DNA of 64,000 nucleotides from Burkholderia sp. GAS332 (GTDB lineage: Bacteria > Pseudomonadota > Gammaproteobacteria > Burkholderiales > Burkholderiaceae), in assembly GCA_900142905.1 (NCBI GenBank), contig FSRV01000002.1, positions 62,001 through 126,000 of the forward strand. Direction: 5' to 3'. A program made the translations under genes and the position numbers. The stretch's first letter is position 1; each line of letters starts with the position of its first letter. Positions 61,526 to 64,000 of this stretch are shown here, piece by piece. A model generated the notes under the pieces. The model saw only the letters and a program-made list of their open reading frames with translations. It did no database searches and was not told where the DNA came from.

Positions 61526-62209
61526 CTAACCGCCAAGCCCGCTGATCATCGTGGAAATCGAATCCTTGAGGGATTCGAGATGTCTGGTCATCGTGTCGCA
61601 AGCCACCTTTTCATTCATCTGCAAGATTGCGTCGACCAGTGCCTGATGCTCTTTTACGGAACGTTGCATTGAGCCAGCGTGAAAGGTGATCTGACGGCCG
61701 TAAGGGGACAGACGCTGGCGGATTGAACGAGTCTGCTCCGCGAGGAAACTGTTGTGCGATGCCTCGTAGATAGCCTCGTGAAACCGTGCATTGGCGTCGT
61801 AAAACGCCTTTGGCTTTTCGGCTAGCGCAGCTTTCTCGCATTCATCGCGCGCGGCACAAATGCGTTCGAAATCTTCGGCGTTACTGCGACGAGCGGCCAA
61901 TTGCGCGCAGGCCGCCTCCATAAAACACATGGTTTCAATCATCTCCGCGAAGGCCCGTTCTGACAGGGACGCCACGAAGGTGCCCTGATGAGCGCGGTTC
62001 TCCACCAGTCCGCTGGCCAGCAACGATTTGAGCGCTTCCCTGACTGGTGTTCGGGACATGCCGAACTGTTCAGCCAGTTCCGCCTCGTCAAGCTTCGTTC
62101 CGGGTACCAGACGACGCTCCAGAATATCCCCCTCCAGGCGGAGCCTGAGACTCTCCGAACGTGTCCGTGCTGCCGGCAATCGCTCGATCTTTCTGACCTT
62201 CCGTTCCAT
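61526..62209 (-). CDS. GntR-family regulator, FCD (FadR-like) subfamily
   Basis: The product has 228 residues from ATG 62209, behind GGAG; an upstream in-frame GTG at 62290 adds a poor leader. The winged helix domain (about 15-80) has LDEAELAEQFGMSRTPVREALKSL, the standard GntR motif. The FCD ligand domain follows, with metal-ligand-type residues in DANARFHEAIYEASHN and a late His (SVKEHQALVDAIL). Such regulators respond to organic acids. It is divergent from the MOSC-reductase gene and is the likely controller of it. Confidence 0.9.
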   Translation of the reverse strand: MERKVRKIERLPAARTRSESLRLRLEGDILERRLVPGTKLDEAELAEQFGMSRTPVREALKSLLASGLVENRAHQGTFVASLSERAFAEMIETMCFMEAACAQLAARRSNAEDFERICAARDECEKAALAEKPKAFYDANARFHEAIYEASHNSFLAEQTRSIRQRLSPYGRQITFHAGSMQRSVKEHQALVDAILQMNEKVACDTMTRHLESLKDSISTMISGLGG

Positions 62210-62332
62210 CCGGTGCTCCACATTTGCGGCTTGCGCCTTTGATCCGACGGGGTCGCAACGGCCCACGCCTTGTGATTTGACACCAATCACCGGCTTATCG
62301 AACAGGGCCGTCGGCTACACACAACAATTTTC

Positions 62333-62400
62333 CATCAGTATACTAAAACGGTAATTTTGGATAATATAGATTGCAAGATACTAATTTATAACGATATTGT
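62333..62400. promoter_or_regulatory. AT-rich divergent promoter region with candidate GntR site
   Basis: GTATAC at 62338-62343, inside CAGTATACTA, fits the GT-N-AC core of FadR-type operators. The next 60 bases are markedly AT-rich (TAATTTATAACGATATTG) and likely hold the promoters of both divergent genes. Confidence 0.4.
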
Positions 62401-62506
62401 AGAATTAACGCACGTCGAGTTGCTTTGCTTGCAGTCCCCGACAGCGTGATGACGGGGCAGACGCTTACGATCACCCGCACGCCTTTACCATTGAGAGAAT
62501 TTCAAA

Positions 62507-64000
62507 GTGAACGCATCTAAGCTTCCCGTCGTTATCTCGGTACAAAGCAGCAACAATCACGCTTTCAGCAAAGCGCCCAAGGCGACAATCAGGCTGATAG
62601 AAAACTTCGGCGTTGAGGGCGACTCGCACGCGGGCGCTATCGATCAGCACGTCTATCACGTTAAGCGGTTTGGCCAGCGTCCGAACCTGCGACAGGTCCA
62701 CCTGATCCAGGCTGAGCTGTTCGATCAGGTGCTGGAGAAGGGGCATACGGTGCGCCCCGGCGACCTGGGCGAGAACATCGCAACAAGGAATATTGACCTG
62801 CTCAACCTGCCGACGGGTACCCGTCTTCGATTCGGTACGGACGCAATGATCGAGCTAACCGGTCTGCGCAATCCCTGCGTTCAGATTGAGAATTTTCAGC
62901 CTGGGCTGCTCCAGCACGTCGTGGAGTCAAAGCCGACGGGGCTGGTGCGGAAGGCCGGCGTGATGAGCATCGTCCTGCAAGGAGGGGAAGTGCGGCCAGG
63001 CGACCCGATAGAAATCGAGCTACCGCCGCTGCCTCATGAACCGCTCATTTATCGTGTCCCTGCGCTCGAAGTGCGGATTGCGGCAATCCGCCGGGAAGCG
63101 GAAGGCATTCATTCATTGGAGTTCCGGGCCTTGGACAACAGTGCCCTTCCTTCTTTCACAGCCGGTGCGCACATTGACCTGATGCTGGCCCCCGGCCTGA
63201 CGCGAAGCTATTCGCTCAGTAACGATCCGCAAGAACGAAATCGCTACGTTGTGTCGGTCAACAAGGACCCCGGCAGCCGTGGCGGTTCGAGGCACGTGCA
63301 TGAGCAGTTACGCGTCAGCGATCGGCTGATCGTCAGCCCGCCGCGCAATAACTTCCAGCTCGACGAGACTGCCGGGCACACGGTCCTGATCGGCGGTGGC
63401 ATCGGTATCACGCCCCTAAAAGCCATGATTGCGAGACTCGATAACATCGGCAGGAACTGGGAACTGTTCTACGCGGCAAGAAATCGCGTGACGACGGCGT
63501 TTCTGGAAGAACTGCAACACCTCGAAGATGCGAATCCAGGGCGTGTCCATTTCCACTTCAGTGCGGAGTCGAAAGGCGCGCGACTCGATCTCAAAGCAAT
63601 CGTGTCGGGTGCGCCCGGTGCGTCGCACTTTTACTGCTGCGGTCCCCAGTCGATGATCGAGGCATTCGAGGAGGCGACGGCAGCGCTACCGAGGTCTCAG
63701 GTACACGCCGAGTATTTCGGGGCCAAGGGCGCAGCAGCCGTCGATGGCGGCTTCAGGATCACGTTGCAACGCGCTCAGCGAGAGCTTGAAGTGCGTCGCG
63801 GCAGCACGATCCTGGAAACGTTGCTGGCTGCCGACGTCACCGTGCCGTATTCCTGCAAAGAAGGCGTATGCGGCTCGTGCAAGGTAAGGGTCATCGAAGG
63901 CCTGCCAGATCATCGAGACTCGGTTCTGAGTCCGGACGAGCACGCCCGGAACGATCAGATGATGGTGTGCTGCTCTGGGTCAAAGACGCCATCGCTTGTG
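62507..64000 (+). CDS. MOSC domain fused to a ferredoxin-type reductase (cut by window edge)
   Basis: The frame is open from GTG 62507 to the right edge (498 codons, no stop yet). An N-terminal MOSC domain (about 1-165) shows VEGDSHAG, RPGDLGENI and TGLRNPCVQIENF; MOSC domains handle sulphur or N-hydroxylated compounds, often with molybdenum cofactor. A VanB/phthalate-dioxygenase-reductase-like flavin and NAD domain (about 185-405) follows, with RSYSLSND and GGGIGITPLKAMI. A plant-type [2Fe-2S] domain ends it (CKEGVCGSCKVRV, then a later Cys). This three-part order is known in some bacteria. It lacks any visible oxygenase partner within the window. Weak GAGAGAA precedes the start. Confidence 0.85.
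   Translation, partial: MNASKLPVVISVQSSNNHAFSKAPKATIRLIENFGVEGDSHAGAIDQHVYHVKRFGQRPNLRQVHLIQAELFDQVLEKGHTVRPGDLGENIATRNIDLLNLPTGTRLRFGTDAMIELTGLRNPCVQIENFQPGLLQHVVESKPTGLVRKAGVMSIVLQGGEVRPGDPIEIELPPLPHEPLIYRVPALEVRIAAIRREAEGIHSLEFRALDNSALPSFTAGAHIDLMLAPGLTRSYSLSNDPQERNRYVVSVNKDPGSRGGSRHVHEQLRVSDRLIVSPPRNNFQLDETAGHTVLIGGGIGITPLKAMIARLDNIGRNWELFYAARNRVTTAFLEELQHLEDANPGRVHFHFSAESKGARLDLKAIVSGAPGASHFYCCGPQSMIEAFEEATAALPRSQVHAEYFGAKGAAAVDGGFRITLQRAQRELEVRRGSTILETLLAADVTVPYSCKEGVCGSCKVRVIEGLPDHRDSVLSPDEHARNDQMMVCCSGSKTPSLV

Overview
The window reads as a chromosome or chromid segment of a betaproteobacterium of the Burkholderia/Paraburkholderia group. Reasons: GC-rich coding with strong G/C third positions, two OmpC-type porins whose mature parts start AQSSVTLYG (typical of Burkholderiaceae), a CynTS/CynR cyanate cluster, a soluble Hox hydrogenase of the Cupriavidus type, and many LysR regulators with divergent targets. 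The species is inferred, not proven. No rRNA, tRNA or CRISPR array was seen.

Region 1 (about 1-24,400) is a redox, low-oxygen and stress island. It opens with a very large signalling protein (CheB-CheR-PAS-kinase-receiver-receiver-LuxR HTH). Stress and redox genes follow: a zinc alcohol dehydrogenase, PRC-barrel proteins, an SPFH/slipin protein, an amidohydrolase, a DUF1275 membrane protein, a tandem universal stress protein and a hemerythrin-like protein. Then comes one long co-directional operon: aldehyde dehydrogenase, pntAA-pntAB-pntB, alcohol dehydrogenase, hoxF-hoxU-hoxY-hoxH-hoxW. Four promoters in this island share an almost identical 19-bp element, TGAGTARTTTCCGANNCTR, placed 40-41 bp (start to start) upstream of a TATAAT-like -10 box. 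This points to one activator controlling the island; the HTH-bearing hybrid kinase next door is the obvious candidate, though that link is inference.

Region 2 (about 24,400-34,700) is accessory DNA. It holds a Crp/Fnr remnant, the cynTS/cynR cyanate-detoxification locus, and a UPF0174-like gene remnant fused onto the end of cynR. Next is a striking two-gene cassette: a 63-residue peptide with two 16-residue FGGGAISP repeats, and a 255-residue protein resembling DUF6065, behind a promoter and a terminator-like hairpin. An EamA exporter, a LysR/quinone-oxidoreductase pair with a palindromic operator, and a TetR/flavin-monooxygenase pair with twin operators follow.

Region 3 (about 34,700-44,270) holds exported and low-complexity proteins, a lipoprotein and a NUDIX hydrolase. 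It also contains a graveyard of decayed pieces (IS66 transposase end, zinc-ribbon protein, SRPBCC piece, solute-binding-protein end), which abuts an intact porin.

Region 4 (about 44,270-52,460) has a fused ABC transporter, an HD-domain/LysR pair, a 929-residue KfrA-like coiled-coil DNA-binding protein with expanded tandem repeats, and a second porin.

Region 5 (52,462-64,000) is a nine-gene catabolic operon: an NMT1-type ABC importer, FAD oxidoreductase, class III CoA-transferase, enoyl-CoA hydratase, ferredoxin, LysR regulator and aldehyde dehydrogenase. Its substrate is unknown. The window closes with a GntR regulator divergent from a MOSC-reductase-ferredoxin fusion that runs off the right edge.
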